NCBI GenBank assembly: GCA_004335835.1
Contig: RWJK01001960.1
Span: 1-64,000 of the forward strand
Source of the DNA: Scenedesmus sp. ARA3
Lineage: Eukaryota; Chlorophyta; Chlorophyceae; Sphaeropleales; Scenedesmaceae
Length of the DNA stretch: 64,000 bases
Direction: 5' to 3'
A program made the position numbers and the translations under genes. The notes beneath the pieces were generated by a model. It searched no databases and had not been told where the DNA came from. It saw only the letters and a list, made by a program, of their open reading frames with translations. Shown here piece by piece: positions 1 to 14,291 of the stretch (positions are counted from its first letter, which is position 1; each line of letters begins with the position of its first letter).

Positions 1-782
1 CGCGGTGAGCTTCACGTTCTGCCAGCGCTGCATCTTCTCCTGCAGCGTCATGTCCTGCAAGCAGGCAGCAGTGTGCATAGTAAAGAGGCATGGTGAGTAT
101 GATGTGAAATAGCAGGAACATCTCAGCAGCGCCGCAGCTTCTCCGCCAGCGTCATGTCCTGCAAGATGATGAAGCAATGTGCCACATATCGCATGCCAAC
201 AGGTTGTGTCAGCTGATGCATATGATACGCGCGGTAAGCATCACATTCTGCCAGCGCTGCATCTTCTCCTGCAGCGTCATGTCCTGCAAGCAGGCAGGAA
301 GTGCAAGCGTACATAGCAGCCAGTTGTGTGTCAGCTAGCACGCGTGTGTGATAACAGATACTGTGTTTGCCAGCGCTGCATCTTCTCCTGCAGCGTCATG
401 TCCTGCAAGATGATGAAGCAATGTGCCACGTACGGCATAGCAACAGGGTGTGTCAGCTCAAGAAGCCTACACGCACATTTGCTGCTGCTGCTGCTCCTGT
501 TGCTGCTGGTGCCGCTGCTGCTGTCAGCAAACCCACAGCAAACCTTGAGTGTCACGTGCGCCCTGAGGAGACCCACTGGCACGCCTGCTTCTGCTAGCTT
601 CTGCTGCTGCTGCTGCTGCTTGTTGGGCCACTGCTGATGTTTCTGCTGCGCCTACTGTCAGGTTCAAAGCAGCGCACCTTGAGTGTCACGTGTGCCTTGA
701 AGAAGCCCACTGGCACGCCTGCCACTGCCATGGCACCTGCCATCTGCTTGGCAGAATCAAGGCAGTCCTCATTGGCGCGCGC
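1..782 (-). CDS. 3' part of an unidentified gene, running off the left edge
   Basis: Two exons can be read on the minus strand. Exon A (782-678, 35 codons, after a TGATGCAG acceptor and before a GTGCGC donor) reads ARANEDCLDSAKQMAGAM, then AVAGVPVGFFKAHVTLK. Exon B begins at 54 after CTTGCAG, reads DMTLQEKMQRWQNVKLTA and continues past base 1. Partial copies of exon B's 5' part, each with its acceptor, lie at about 137-174, 252-294 and 372-410. A copy of exon A's 3' part, with donor, lies near 537-585. I do not recognise the family, and the 5' exons were not found. That these are real coding exons is inferred from the preserved splice sites and from the same junction-copy pattern seen in the identified genes. 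Confidence 0.45.
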
Positions 783-1591
783 CTGCATCAAGGAAAACCA
801 AGATATTATTCACAGCACGGCAGCATTGCACATGTAGACAAACAGCACACGCTGCAGATGTTGAAGGCTGGACGACAATCTGCAATGTGCAATCACTTGC
901 TCAGGCAACTTGCCGGGGAGCTAGTGCGGCGCTTTGAAACTTCTGGAAGCAGTGGGACAATGTGGCACTGGTGTCGCAGGAGAGCCTCTGTGATGCAGTC
1001 ACCCCACTGCTAGGTCATGCTAGTGCAATTCTGTCGACTCACTGAAGCACTGGCAGCAGTGCTGTAGTGCATACGCTGCTACATGTAGGAGCTTCTGCTG
1101 CTGCTGTGTGCTGCATGTTGATCTGCACCGCTCCAGCATCCTGTGCCATGTCAGGAACATACCAAGCACCCACCATTGGTTATGCAGTTGCTCTAGCTTG
1201 GATGCAACTTGAGGACTACCACTGCTGCTCCAGGGGCTGTGTCACTCACAGGCCCGTTGTTGCTGCTGTTCGCGTGCACAACCACGCTGTATTACGCTTG
1301 GAGTTTGCACAGCAACGCTCACAGCAGCTTGAGCGTGCGAGGTGCAGTGAGTTGGCACACTAAGAGCAGCGATCTGAGCCTTCCGTAGATTCTGCTGCCT
1401 TCGAGTTGACAATGTAGTGTTTGTCGTCTCAATGCTGCTAATGTTGCCCAGTGTTGTGACCCCTGCTGTGCTATGTCAAATGACACTCCACAGCAATGCA
1501 GCCAGGGCAGGAGGAAGGTGCTGCAATCCGCCCAGTAGAATTACTAGAGCTTTGTAGTTCCATAGACGTGCTGCTGTAAACAGGCGCCATC
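783..1591. other. Region between the left-edge gene and QARS
   Basis: About 800 bases separate the last recognisable minus-strand exon from the QARS start codon. The stretch should hold the QARS promoter and 5'UTR, and perhaps further 5' exons of the left-edge gene. A minus-strand frame stays open between about 1475 and 1245 and ends in a GTGAGT donor-like site, but it lacks a recognisable domain. No TATA box or other motif is convincing. Confidence 0.3.
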
Positions 1592-2675
1592 ATGGCGACC
1601 AAAGAGGAAAAGGAGCGGCTCGCAAAGGAGCTACAAGACGCTGCAAGGCCTCTTTTCAGTGCTATTGGTCTTGATGAGAAAGTGATCGAGTGAGCGCCGA
1701 TGGGCTGGAGGCGATCCTGGCACGCACTGTACTGCTACAGCAAAACCTAGGCAGCTGGCAGCGTGGCACGCGTGTATGGGGTGATAGAGCACAATTGAAC
1801 GCTTTTTGAGCTATGACACGTTGTAAATGGCTTGCAGGAGCGCCCTGAAGAACATCAAGTTCACTCAGGCACTGGTAGATGTAGTCAAGGAGGCTGGCGT
1901 GACTGAAGGCTGCCCCAAGGCCAAAGGCAACCTGCTGTATACCACAGCCAGCAAGGTCAGTGATGTACCTATGAAAGCTCTTGAATCAAACACAGAGGCA
2001 GCATAGCAGGCACTGGCAGCTGTAGCGCAGCAACCAACCGTTAGGCGCTGTAGCTGCTGCCATAGCAGCTGACTTCTCCTGCCCTTGGTATATGCCACAG
2101 CAAGCGCCTGTTCCTGTTCCTGCAGGGGATGCTGACTCAGCTGCATGTTCTGAGCCAACTTCTGCACGCATGCACGCACGCAACTGGCTCTGATTATTTG
2201 CAGTTTTTTGCATCGGCACTGCTACAGCACGCGTCAGCAGGCAGCCTCTGTGCCTGCATACTGCTTCACCATCACACGCACACGATTGATGCTGCACACC
2301 ATCAGCTGCTCGGTGTGTGCTGCAATTCAGCTTGAGCTGTAGCACCTGCAGCAAGGCATGCAGTGCTGACTCTGCTGTCAGAAATAGCACTACTAATCAC
2401 CTGTCAGCTGGCGCTGGCTGTCGGCTGGCGCTGGTTGTCGCTGTCAGGGGTTTGCTGCACAGCCCTGATTGCTGGACCCTGCTCAGTTTACAGTAACATG
2501 CTACTTGGACAGTATGCTGTACCCGCCGCTGCCGCTGATGCGTGCTGGTGCTGGTGCTATCTCTCATTCTTATTTCATTGTTTGCACCGTTTGATCCTGC
2601 TGCAGCACCCCGCCAATGCGCTGGTGCACAGGCCCATGCTGCTAGATGCCATCCTGGCAGATAAGATCAAGGTGT

Positions 2676-2709
<34 letters not shown>

Positions 2710-3253
2710 CAGCAGCAGGGGCAGCAGTAAAAGAGGCGGCAGCAGCAGCAGCAGCAGGGGCAGCAGCAGGCGCAGCAGCAGGGGCAGCTGAGGCAGCAGC
2801 AGGGACAGCAGCAAAGGCAGCAGCAGGCACAGAGCATGGGCAGCAGCAGGCACAGCAGCAGGGGCAGCTGAGGCAGCAGCAGTCAAACCACCACCAGCAG
2901 CAGCAGCAGCAGGGGCAGCAGCAGGGGCAGGGGCAGCAGCAGGCACAGCAGCCAGGGCAGCAGCAGGTGCAGCAGCAGGTGCAGCAGCCGGAACAGCAGT
3001 TGGGCAGCAGCAGGCGCAGCAGGGGCAGCTGAGGTGTCAGCAGGCATAGCAGCAGGGACAGCAGCAGCAGGGACAGCACCAGGCACAGCAGCAGTTCCAG
3101 CAGCAGACACAGCAGCAGGCACAGCAGGAGAGGCGCTGTGATGTATGGAGGCTACTGCAGCGGTAATGGCACATGGTGGCAGCAGCACCAGGAGCAGCAC
3201 CAGAGTGACCTGTAGCGTACTCCAGCAGAGTAGTGGCAGCAGTCGCAGCAGTC

Positions 3254-3292
<39 letters not shown>

Positions 3293-6113
3293 GCAGCAGC
3301 AGCAGGGTGGAGAGTCGGACCAGCAGCCTGGTGCGCTTGCCAGCTGCAGTATTAGAGCTAAGAGGCCGGCTACAGCAGCAGCAGCAGCAGCAGCGGCAGC
3401 AGCAGCAGCAGCAGGCACCAGCAGGCGCAGCCGCAGCTGGGTTGCAGCAGGACACAGCTGCTTCTGTGCAGTGCCAGCTCAAGCTGTATGTTTGGCAGCA
3501 CACGGCAGCTGGGCTGGCTGGCAGCATTAATTGAGGCTGCAGCTGCAGCGGCAGCAGCATCGATCAGCAGCAGTGAAGCTGCCTTTGGTGGGATGGTTTG
3601 GTGGACTGGGCTTGGGTATCTGGACACAGTGCATGCACCGTCGCTGTCCAGCAGCAGCAGCAGCAGCAGCAGCCGGCCAAGCAACCTTCAACCAACTCTG
3701 CCTATTTCATGCCTGACGCCTGTCATGCTCCTGCCCTGCATTTCTCAACCTCCCTGTCATGTTACAACACAACATAACATGTTACAGACCACAACACAGC
3801 TGGATGGCGCATTTGAGTACCTGAAGAAGGTTGGCGGGGAGCCTACCGATGCTGCTGCCTTTGAGGAGGCTGCTGGCGTGGGTGTGGTGGTGACACCAGA
3901 TCAGATCAGCGCTGCTGTTGCGGATGCCATTGGCAGCAAGAAGGAGCAGCTGCTGGAGGACAGGTGAGGCAGTGTTTGCAGATGGCTGGCTTGCTGATGC
4001 TGCTTGGCACACCTTTTTGAGGTTTTGCTGCACGTTGAACGCCAAGAATCCCTGCAGGCGGGGTTGGAAGCATCGCTTGTTGTTTTGATTGTTCTGCTGC
4101 TGTGGAATGAGTGTGGCGGCCTGACGCCTGAGCAAATCAGCACAGCGGCAGTTTTTGCTTGCTTGCGAGCGACTGCTGGAGGACAGGTGGAAGCAAGACT
4201 AGCTCGTGCTGGTGGGCCCTCATGTCGTGTCACATTTTTAGCAATGCCTTTGGCTGCTGTTTCAAAAGTCAGCGTGCTTCTGGGGATGGAGTAGTGCAGC
4301 CACTGCCAGACCAGCAAGACTCATCCTGTAGCGGCTGGGCAGTTCACGTGCCATCGTACAACCATACCACAACTGTTTCCACAAAAACGGTTACATGCTG
4401 ACCAGACAAACCACTTGCCGCTGCCCCGCAGGTACCACTTCAACACCAACCTGCTGCTTGCGCCCGTCACCATGTCACACCCATGTTACATACATATTGT
4501 AACAACTTTGACACAACAACAACACTTATGTCTTGCACCCCATTCCCGCAGGTACCACTTCAACACCAACCTGCGGCTGGCGCCCGTCACCGTCTTGCAA
4601 TCCATACATCCACTGTTACAACACTACTCACATGATTAACCCTTCCACCTGCACCTCCCCCGCAGGTACCACTTCAACACCAACCTGCTGCTGGCGCCAG
4701 TAACCAAGGCGCTCAAGTGGGCGGATGGCGCTGCGGTGCGTGCTGAGCTGTCATCTCAAGTGGAGGCCCTGCTGGGGCACAAGACTGAGGCTGACCTGGC
4801 GCCACCCGAGAAAAAGAAGAAGCCCAAGGTGCGCTGCTGCTGCTGCTGCTGCTGTTATGGCTGTAGTGCTCTCACGTTTGGTGTATTTTGAAAGTTGTTA
4901 AGTTACTTGCTTCATGGCAGTTTTTTGATTTTTATTAGCTGAGCTGTCATTTGAGGTGGAGGCGCTGCTGGGGCCCAGAACAGAAGGTGACCTGGCCCCG
5001 CCTGAGAAGAAGAAGAAGCCAAAGGTGAGAAGGAGACACAGCCCAGTGTCCTTCTGCTGCTGCTGCTGCTGCTGGTGTACTTTTGAGACTTTCATCATAG
5101 CATTTAGTTGCTGAGCTGTCATCTCAGGTGGAGGCGCTGCTAGGGCCCAAAACTGAGGCTGACCTGGCGCCACCTGAGAAGAAGAAGAAGCCCAAGGTGC
5201 AGGACTGCTTCTGCTTCTGCTTCTGCTGCTGCTGCTGCTGATGCAGTAAACTTCTGGTGTGCTGTTTGGGGCTTGCATGTTCATGGAACCAATGGGCTGC
5301 ACCCCTGGTGTACTTCAGAGACTAGGAATTGCTCCTGTATGGTCATTCGCGGCTGCTGTGATGCTCACACTACCTGCCTGGGCCCTAGCCCTCCTCTCGG
5401 TGCTGTGTTATAACCACAGTTTGACCAATGTTTGACTGATGTTTGACCGCTGTTTGACCACGCTTTGACCAGGCTGAGAAGCCCAAGCCTGCGCCCAAGG
5501 TGGAGGAGCAGGCAGCAGCAGCAGCAGCGCCCGAGGAAGGCGCAGCAGGCACTGCTGACGACCCCTACGCATTCATGCCCAAGCCAGAGGACAACAACCA
5601 GGTGCGGTGCAATGCTGCTGCTGGTTTCTGAATACATGAATGTTACATACAATTGTGTGGCATGTGGCACTGCTGGTGACCCCTATGCGTTCATGCCTAA
5701 GCCTGAGGACAACAACCAGGTGCGGTGCAATGCTGCCGGCAGGCTGCCAGAGATTTGAAAAGTTCTGACAGAACTGCCGGCATAGTTGGTTGGCAGCTTG
5801 ACTGCTATACATGTTATGTGTGCGGTGTGCTTGTAGTGCGGCATGCACATTGATGCAGAAGTGCCCTGTTTTGATCTTGATGCAGGTTTACACAAATGCC
5901 AGTCCTGCTGGCAGGTGGGCGGGCCGCATCTTGTGCTGGTTGAAATGTGATGCAGTTCCCAATGCTATTGTTCCCACCATGAACTCGCAGGTGCACACCA
6001 CCGTGAACTTCAGCGACGGCAGCGTCATGCGCATCGCCAACAGCACGGCGGTGCTGGCGCAGCACATGCTGCGGACTGGCGGCAAGGTCGTCACGCGCTT
6101 CCCTCCAGAACCA

Positions 6114-6144
<31 letters not shown>

Positions 6145-9100
6145 TGGGTTTGATATGAGGTTGAGGGTTTTGTAGTGCCTGGTTTTCAGTGCTCGAATCT
6201 TGTAATGCGTAGTGCGTCAGGTTTCTCACGTACTTCCCGCCTGAGCGCAGTGCTACCTGCTCATCGGCCACGCCAAGGTGGGTTTAGCGAATGGCCTTAT
6301 GCAGGTTTGGGGAAGAGATGTGATTGTATGATGTTCGGGTTTTTGCATTGCCCTTGCAACCAAAGTGAATTGATACCATGATCGTGGACTTTTGCACTGC
6401 GGCAGTTCACACAAGCGCCTGTTCACTGCTGCTGACGCGTCTGCAATGCTGTCGCTCGTCTGGTACTGCTGCCACTTGGCAGCAGTACAAGACGAGCAGC
6501 AGCATTGCTGAGGGGGCCTATGTGCAGTTAGCATTTGCTGTCGTCCTAGGCCATGTTTGCAGACTTACGCCTGGCGGTCAGTATGGCGGCGATGCCTGCA
6601 AGTGCTGCTGACCTCTGCACATGCTGCTGCTGCTGCTGCTGCTGTTGGCTGCTGCTGTTGGCTGCTGCCACATGCCATGTTTGTGTGGTCTGTGGCATGG
6701 CTGCTCAGCACGGCGGCGTGTGCTTGCAACTGCCTCTGACCCATGCTGCTGCTGCTGCTGCTGCCGCCGCTGCCGCTGCTGCTGTGCCAGGCCATGTTTG
6801 AGGAAATTGGCATTGCGGTGCAGTACGCCAAGCTCCTTTCCAGCACTGCCGCTGACTCTCTGCTACTTTTTGTACTGCTGCCAAAACTGTCATTCTGCGC
6901 CAGGCCATGTTTGTGGACTTTGGCATGGCGGTGCAGTACGGCGGCGTGTGCTACCTGCGCTACGACGACACCAACCCGGAGGCAGAGAAGCAGGTGCGGT
7001 TTGCTAGGCAGGGCCTTGCTATTCATTTGCTGCTGTGCATGTCGATCTGCATGAACTGTGCTTGCTAGACAATGCTACTTAGCGCTGTGACGACACCAAC
7101 CCGGAGGCAGAGAAGCAGGTGTGGTTTGCCAGGAAGGGCTTTGATATTTGTTAGCTGCTGTGCATGTCGGTCTGCATACCCTGTGCTTGCTAGACAAGTG
7201 CTACTTGCGCTGTGACGACACCAATGAAGAGGCAGAGAAGCAGGTTATGGCGGGGCAAGGCCTATGGGCTATCAGCAAGCAGGCTGCAAGCCCCTGCATT
7301 TTTATAATGCTGCAGAGCGCTGTGTGATTTGATGAAGTGCTCAGGCTTGTGCGCCCAGCAGCAGGTGTGCCAGCGCCTGCGCTGCTCGTGCAGGGTCATT
7401 GTGGGCACACCCACCCTTTCAGTGCTACTGTTCCCGGCATTGAGCGGCCAAACCTGTGTTCAGAGCCCAGCTTGCAGGAAGCTGCTCGGCATGCTGGCCA
7501 GCTCATCCTGCGCTTTCAAGACACCAAACGTCAGGATCTGCGATCGCCATACACACTATGTCATGTAACTAGTTAACCAACAGCATAATGGCTGAACACC
7601 ATTGCAGAAGTACAACGACCACATTGCTGAGGTTGTGTCCTGGATGGGCTGGTCCTTTTGAAGTGTGATATGCCACATGTCATATAATATGTCGTGTAAC
7701 ATGTCATGTAACACATCCTTTTGCTTAACAACTGCAGGAGTACATCGACCACATTGCTGAGATCGTGTCGTGGATGGGCCTGTCCCCCTGGAAGGTCACC
7801 TGCACATTCCGTCACATAACATGTCATGTAACTTGTGTCATATAACTTCAAACAATTGCACCATTACATCGATCACACCGCTGAGATCGTGTCCTGGATA
7901 GGCGGGAGCCCCTGGAAAGTCACTCGCCCTCGATTCTCATGTCAGCATGTCATATAACACACTTCAATTTCAAACTGCAGGAGTTCATTGACCACATCGC
8001 TGAGATTGTATCCTGGATGGGCTGGTCCTGCTGGAAGGTCACCTGCACATCTTGTCAACATGTCATGTAACGCATCATATAACACCTGCACTTCGAAACC
8101 ATTGCAGGAGTACATCAACCACATCGCTGAGATCGTGTCATGGATGGGCTGGTCCCCCTGGAAGGTCACCTGCACATCATGTTAAGTAACATGTTACTCA
8201 TCTTGTTATAAAAAAAACTGTTACATTGTCACATTTGCAGGAGTACATCGACCACATTGCTGAGATCGTGTCGTGGATGGGCTGGAGCCCCTGGAAGGTC
8301 ACCTACGCCAGCCAGTACTTTGCTCAGCTGCATGCGTATGCAGTACAGCTCATCAAGGCGGGCAAGGCCTTCGTGTGCCACCAGGTGCGGCGCATGATGT
8401 GCTTCAATGTGCAGCTGCTGTGGTTGCTTTGATGCCTCACGATGAAAGCAGTGCAGCTCATCAAGGCGGGCAAGGCCTTCGTGTGCCACCAGGTGTGGCG
8501 CCGTGATGCATTGTTGCCCCGTTGCTTGCTTGGGTTTGTGTACTGGAGGTGTGCTTTGCGCAGTTGCACGCCTACGCGGTGCAGCTCATCAAGGCAGGCA
8601 AGGCCTTCGTGTGCGGTGATTGTGATGATCATTCGTCATTGATGGTGGTGAATGTGACTGCACATGCATATGCATTGCCTGCTTGTATGGTTGCTTGTCA
8701 AGTGGTGCACGTGATGGCTCCGTGAGCAGCCATGTCAAACGGCACGCTCACAAATCCTCAGCACCCCAACCTGCTGTGTCACAATGCATCTGTCTTTCTT
8801 GTAGTTGTCATCAACAACACCGTCACAGAGCAAGGCGGAGATCGAGGAGAGCCGCAAGCAGGGGCTGCCGCCGCCCTTGAGCGAGTGCAGCATTAAAGAG
8901 AATCAGCCCTTGTTTGAGCAGGGTTTGCAATAGCCCAGCAGCCACCTGACAAAATCAAGCTGTGTTACACCCTGCATTCATGCCATTTTTGTCTTCAATC
9001 AACTCTGCAGATCACGGCGGAGACCAATACAAGAGGTTGAGCAGTCATACTGACAGTCTTTGCTCATTCATCTGGTGTTCGGAAACCCTGCAGAGCAAGG

Positions 9101-10745
9101 CGGAGATTGAGGAGAGCCGCGAGCAGGGGCTGCCGTCGCCGTGGCGCGAGCGCAGCATTGAGGAGAACCTGCGCCTGTTTGAGGACATGCGGCGCGGGCT
9201 GTACAAGGAAGGGGAGGCCACGCTGCGCATGAAGATGGACCACAAGAACGAAAACCCTAACATGTGGGACAGCGTGGCGTACAGGTGGGGTTCAGGGGGT
9301 GGCTGGATGTTGCGTTTAGTCCGTGCAGGGAGGGCGAGGCCACGCTGCGCATGAAGATGGACCACAAAAATGATAACCCGAACATGTGGGACAGCTTGGC
9401 GTACATGTGAGGGTTCAGGTTTCAGGGTTTGTTTGATGGTTGGATCGGGGAGTACGGGTTGGTAGGACGAATCCCTGACAGCTGTTTTGACGCGAGTTAC
9501 ACGGTGTTGCGCATTCACCCCAGTTGCCACTTCACATTCAACCCATGTTACGTCACACAATGCATCATACTGGCATGTGACAATCTTTCATAGCCTGCAC
9601 CTTTGCAGGATCAAGTACGTGCAGCGCCCCATAGTGGGCAACAAGTGGTGCATCTACCCCAGCAACAACTTCAACTGCTGTCATTAACATGTCATATCAT
9701 TGTCTTGTAACACACCATGCAGGATCAAGTACGTGCAGCACCCCATGGCGGGCGGTAGGTGGTGCGATCACCCCAGCTACAACTTCGACTGCTGTCATTA
9801 ACATGTCACATTGTTGTCATGTAACACCCCCCGCAGGATCAAGTACGTGCAGCACCCCATGGCGGGCGACGAGTGGTGCATCTACCCGAGCTACGACTTC
9901 ACGCACTGCCTGTGTGACGCGATTGAGGACATCACACACTCGCTGTGCACGCTGGAGTTTGAGAGCAGGCGCGCCAGCTACTACTGGTGAGCAGAAGCGA
10001 GGATTTGGTAGCGTTCAGCGTGGTTTCGTGTGTGAAATGAGATCAGGCACGCTAGCTTTTATCGGTGAGCAGCAATGACCAAACAGCGTGGCCTACTGTT
10101 GTCTGTGAACTGCTTCCTGGCACTGGACTGCCTGCATCATCACATATTGTGTCGATTTCATGTAGCGCCTGTACTTGCCTGTACCGCGGGCTGCTGGTGC
10201 GAAACCGCATCCTTGCACTGTACCGTCTGCATCTCAGCATGCTGTACTGCCCATTTGTACCGCCTGTACTGCAGGCTGCTGGATGTGCTGGACACCTACA
10301 AGCCGGTGGTGTGGGAGTACAGCCGACTCAACATCACCAACACCGTGCTCAGTATATTGTACCGCTCACATGTACTGCCCATTTGTACTGCCCATTTGTA
10401 TTGCCTGTACTGCAGGCTGCTGGATGTGCTGGACACCTACAAGCCGGTGGTGTGGGAGTACAGCCGACTCAACATCACCAACACCGTGCTCAGTATATTG
10501 TACCGCTCACATGTACTGCCCATTTGTACTGCCCATTTGTATTGCCTGTACTGCAGGCTGCTTGATGTGCTGGACACCTACAAGCCAGTGGTGTGGGAGT
10601 ACAGCCGGCTCAACATCACCAACACCGTGCTCAGCAAGCGCAAGCTCAACAGGCTGGTCACGGAGGACCACGTGCACGGCTGGGACGACCCAAGGTGAGG
10701 CCTGCTGCTGCTTGTGAGGTGGTGAATGGGTGTGTATGCTGCTGC

Positions 10746-10786
<41 letters not shown>

Positions 10787-10966
10787 GTGCTGGTGGTGGT
10801 GGTCACGGAGGACCACGTGCACGGCTGGGACGACCCAAGGTGAGGCCTACTGCTGCTTGTGGGGTGGTGAATGGGTGTGCATGCTGCTGCAGCTGCTACT
10901 GCTGCTGCTGCTGCTGCTGCTGGTCACAGATGGCCACGTGCACGGCTGGGACAACCCGAGGTGAGG

Positions 10967-11001
<35 letters not shown>

Positions 11002-11061
11002 AGCTGGCAAACTTGTGCATGCTGCTGCTGCTGCTGCTGCTGTAGCTGGCAAACTTGTGCG

Positions 11062-11094
<33 letters not shown>

Positions 11095-11111
11095 AGCTGG
11101 CAAACTTGTGC

Positions 11112-11149
<38 letters not shown>

Positions 11150-14100
11150 ATTGGTCACGAACGACAATGTGCAAGGCTGGGACGCCTGTGGGTGCTGCTG
11201 CTGCTACTGCCTGCCGGTGGTGCTGCTGTGGTGCATGGTGCTGCTGTTGCGCATGGTGCTGCTAGTGCTTCCTCTGCCAACTGGGTTTGAGGCGCGGTTG
11301 GCTGCTGGTGTTTGGCCCTTGAGTTGGGCTGCCCAAGTGTACTGCGCACATGCACTGCCCGCAAGTGTACTGAACCGCATTTGCTGCCTATGTACAGGCT
11401 GCTCACTCTTGCCGGCCTGCGGCGGCGCGGCGTGGCGCCTGCCTCTATCAACGCGTTCTGCCGCGAGATCGGCATCACGCGCAACGCCAACGTGATCCCC
11501 TACCACAAGCTGGAGCACCACGTGCGGCTGCACCTGGACGTGAACAGCCCGAGGACACTCGCAGTGCTGCGGCCGCTCAAGGTGAGGGTGGACTTGCTGT
11601 TTGAGTTTTTCTTTTGCTAAAGTGAAGGTGAAGGTGGTACAGCTGTTGCCTCTGCTGTGGGGTGCGCGTCCACATTCCCTTTCTGCCCTCAATGGTGGCA
11701 GCAGCGCAGGGCATGTGCTGACTTGCTGTGGTTGTGATGCTGGTATCCCCTACCACAAGCTGGAGCACCACATACGCCTGCACCTGGACGCAAACAGCCT
11801 ACGCACACTGGTGTATTGTTGTTCTTCTGTTGGTGATGTGGTTACGGTGGTAGTGGCACTTGCTGCTACAGCCGCTGCCTGTGTTGTGAGGCTCACGTAT
11901 ATCACTCATGTAAATGCTGCTCACAGGTGGTGCTGACAAACGTGCCGGAGCAGCACAGCAGCACAGTGCAGGGCGCCACGCTGCCAGGCCGGCTTGAGAG
12001 CCAGGCGTATGACCTGCCATTCAGCCGGGTGGTATACATCGAAGCAAGTGACTTCAGGCTGCAGGACAGCAAGGACTATTATGGGCTGGCGCCCGGCAAG
12101 AGCGCCATGCTGAGGTGGGCACTGTTGTTATTTGATTGTCGTTGTGTTGATAACATGTATTGTCACTGAGGCGGGTGGCCTGGCACTAGGCAAGAGCGCC
12201 ATATGTATGGTTTTAAATGCTCATTTACGCTTATTCGACAACAATATATCGTGCACGTAATGATCGATTAGTGAGTATCTGCCCACCCAGCATCATTCCT
12301 CAGCGCTGCTCCAACCCAACACAACCACCTCCTCGACGCAACCACCAGGCCTACACCACCACCCCACTCTGCTGCAGGTACGCCTACCCCATCACTGTCA
12401 CCGGCTACAGCACAGCACCTGATGGCAGCATCAGTGAGGTGGCTGCTGAGGCTGACCTGTCATTCGTGGCGGGCGGCAACAAACCCTAACACCTCAGTCT
12501 GCACCCCAAAAGGCTTCAGCTGTAGCCCCACCCCCTTTTGACAAGGTGCTCTGTTGCTTGAACTGACCATCTGATGCCATTCCTCCGTTGCTGCACCACC
12601 CCACTCTGCTGCAGGTACGCGTACCCCATCACTGTCACCGGCTACAGCACAGCACCTGATGGCAGCATCAGTGAGGTGGCTGCTGAGGCTGACCTGTCCT
12701 TCGTGGAGGGCGGCAACAAACCCTAACACCTTAGTCTGCACCCCAAAAGGCTTCAGCTGTAGCCCCACCCTTTTGTGATGGTGCACTCCTCCTCGCACTG
12801 ACCATCTGATGCCATTCCTCCGTCGCTGCACCACCCCACTCTGCTGCAGGTACGCCTACCCCATCACCGTCATCGGCTACAGCACAGCAGCAGATGGCAG
12901 CATCAGTGAGGTGGCGGCTGAGGCTGACCTGTCCTTCGTGGCAGGCGGCGGCAAGAAGCCCCCCAAGGGTGTGCTCAACTGGGTGGCGCAGCCGGCACCA
13001 GGCCAGGACCCTGAGCGCGCAGAGGTGTGCGGCTTGCTGCTGCTTGTGCGCATGTGCGGTTGTATTCTCTGCAAGGGTGCACGTGCACGTGCACGTATGT
13101 ATCTGCCTGTTTTGCAGAGGTGCTGGGTGTGATGTGCTGTGTGAAGTTGTGTCAGTGGGTTCTGTTTCGTCTTGTGTATAGCGTTGAATTTTAGGTTCTC
13201 CCTGCTGCATGCTGCTGCTCCGCTGCAGGTGCGGCTGTCCGACGTGCTGTTCAAAAGCGAGGCCCCGGATGCGCTGGGTGACAGCTGGCTGCCTACTCCA
13301 CCTGCTTTGTTTAGTACAATTCACTCATTCTGCTCCTGCTCTCTCATCTCGCTGCTATAGGTGCGGCTGTACGATGTGCTGTTCAAGAGTGAGGCGCTCG
13401 ATGCACTGGGTGACAGCTGGCTGGAGGACCTCATTGCTGTGTATATTGTTGTGACCAAATGGATGCAATATGCTCTCTCTTTTTGCAGGTGCGGCTGTAT
13501 GATGTGCTGTTCAAGAGTGAAGCACCCGATGCGCTGGGTGACAGCTGGCTGCTGCCTCGCCATCTGCTGTATATAGTTGCATGCCCTAATCCTGCTTCTG
13601 CTGTCGTATCTTGCTGTAGGTGCGGCTGTATGACGTGCTGTTCAAGAGTGAGGCGCGCGATGCGCTGGGTCACGCCTGGCTGCTGCCGCTGCATCTGCTT
13701 TGTGTGGTGTCGTCAGTCAATATCTGAAACTTCCTCCTCTTCTTTGTAGGTGCGGCTGTACGATGTGCTGTTCAACAGTGAGGCCCCGGATGCGCTGGGA
13801 GACAGCTGGCTGGAGGACCTCAACCCCGACAGCCTGCAGGTGGTGCAGGGGGCCATGGTCAGCCCACACCTGGCAGCAACAGCAAAGGTGCGTGGAGATA
13901 GGTGTATATATATTTTTCAAGACCTACAGGGTGACCCAAGGTGCTGCACGAGTGTAAGCAGCAGGCATGGTCAAACCCCCAGCTGGCAGCTACAGCCAAG
14001 GTGCACGAGAGCCTGCTTCACCAACAACTGCTGCTGCTGCCGCTACTGCTGCTGCTGCTGCTGCTGTTGACTGTCGCTGCTGTTGACTGCTGCTGCTGGC

Positions 14101-14151
14101 AGGCGTTTCACCGCTTCCAGTTTGAGCGACTGGGCTACGTCACTAACCACC

Positions 14152-14184
<33 letters not shown>

Positions 14185-14259
14185 GTTTGACTGCCCTTTG
14201 CTACTGCTGTCAGGCGTTTGACTGCTTCCAGTTTCAGCAGCTGGGCTACCTCACAAACC

Positions 14260-14291
<32 letters not shown>

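Noticed and set aside
2575..3560. Several overlapping 120-225-codon frames on both strands
   Set aside because: They are translations of CAG/CTG repeats (poly-Q, A, S, L, C) within QARS intron 3.
12379..12726. Alternative C-terminal exons of QARS ending GGNKP-stop
   Set aside because: They have acceptors and in-frame stops, but would remove the end of the anticodon-binding domain. They match the junction-copy pattern and are treated as debris unless transcripts show use.
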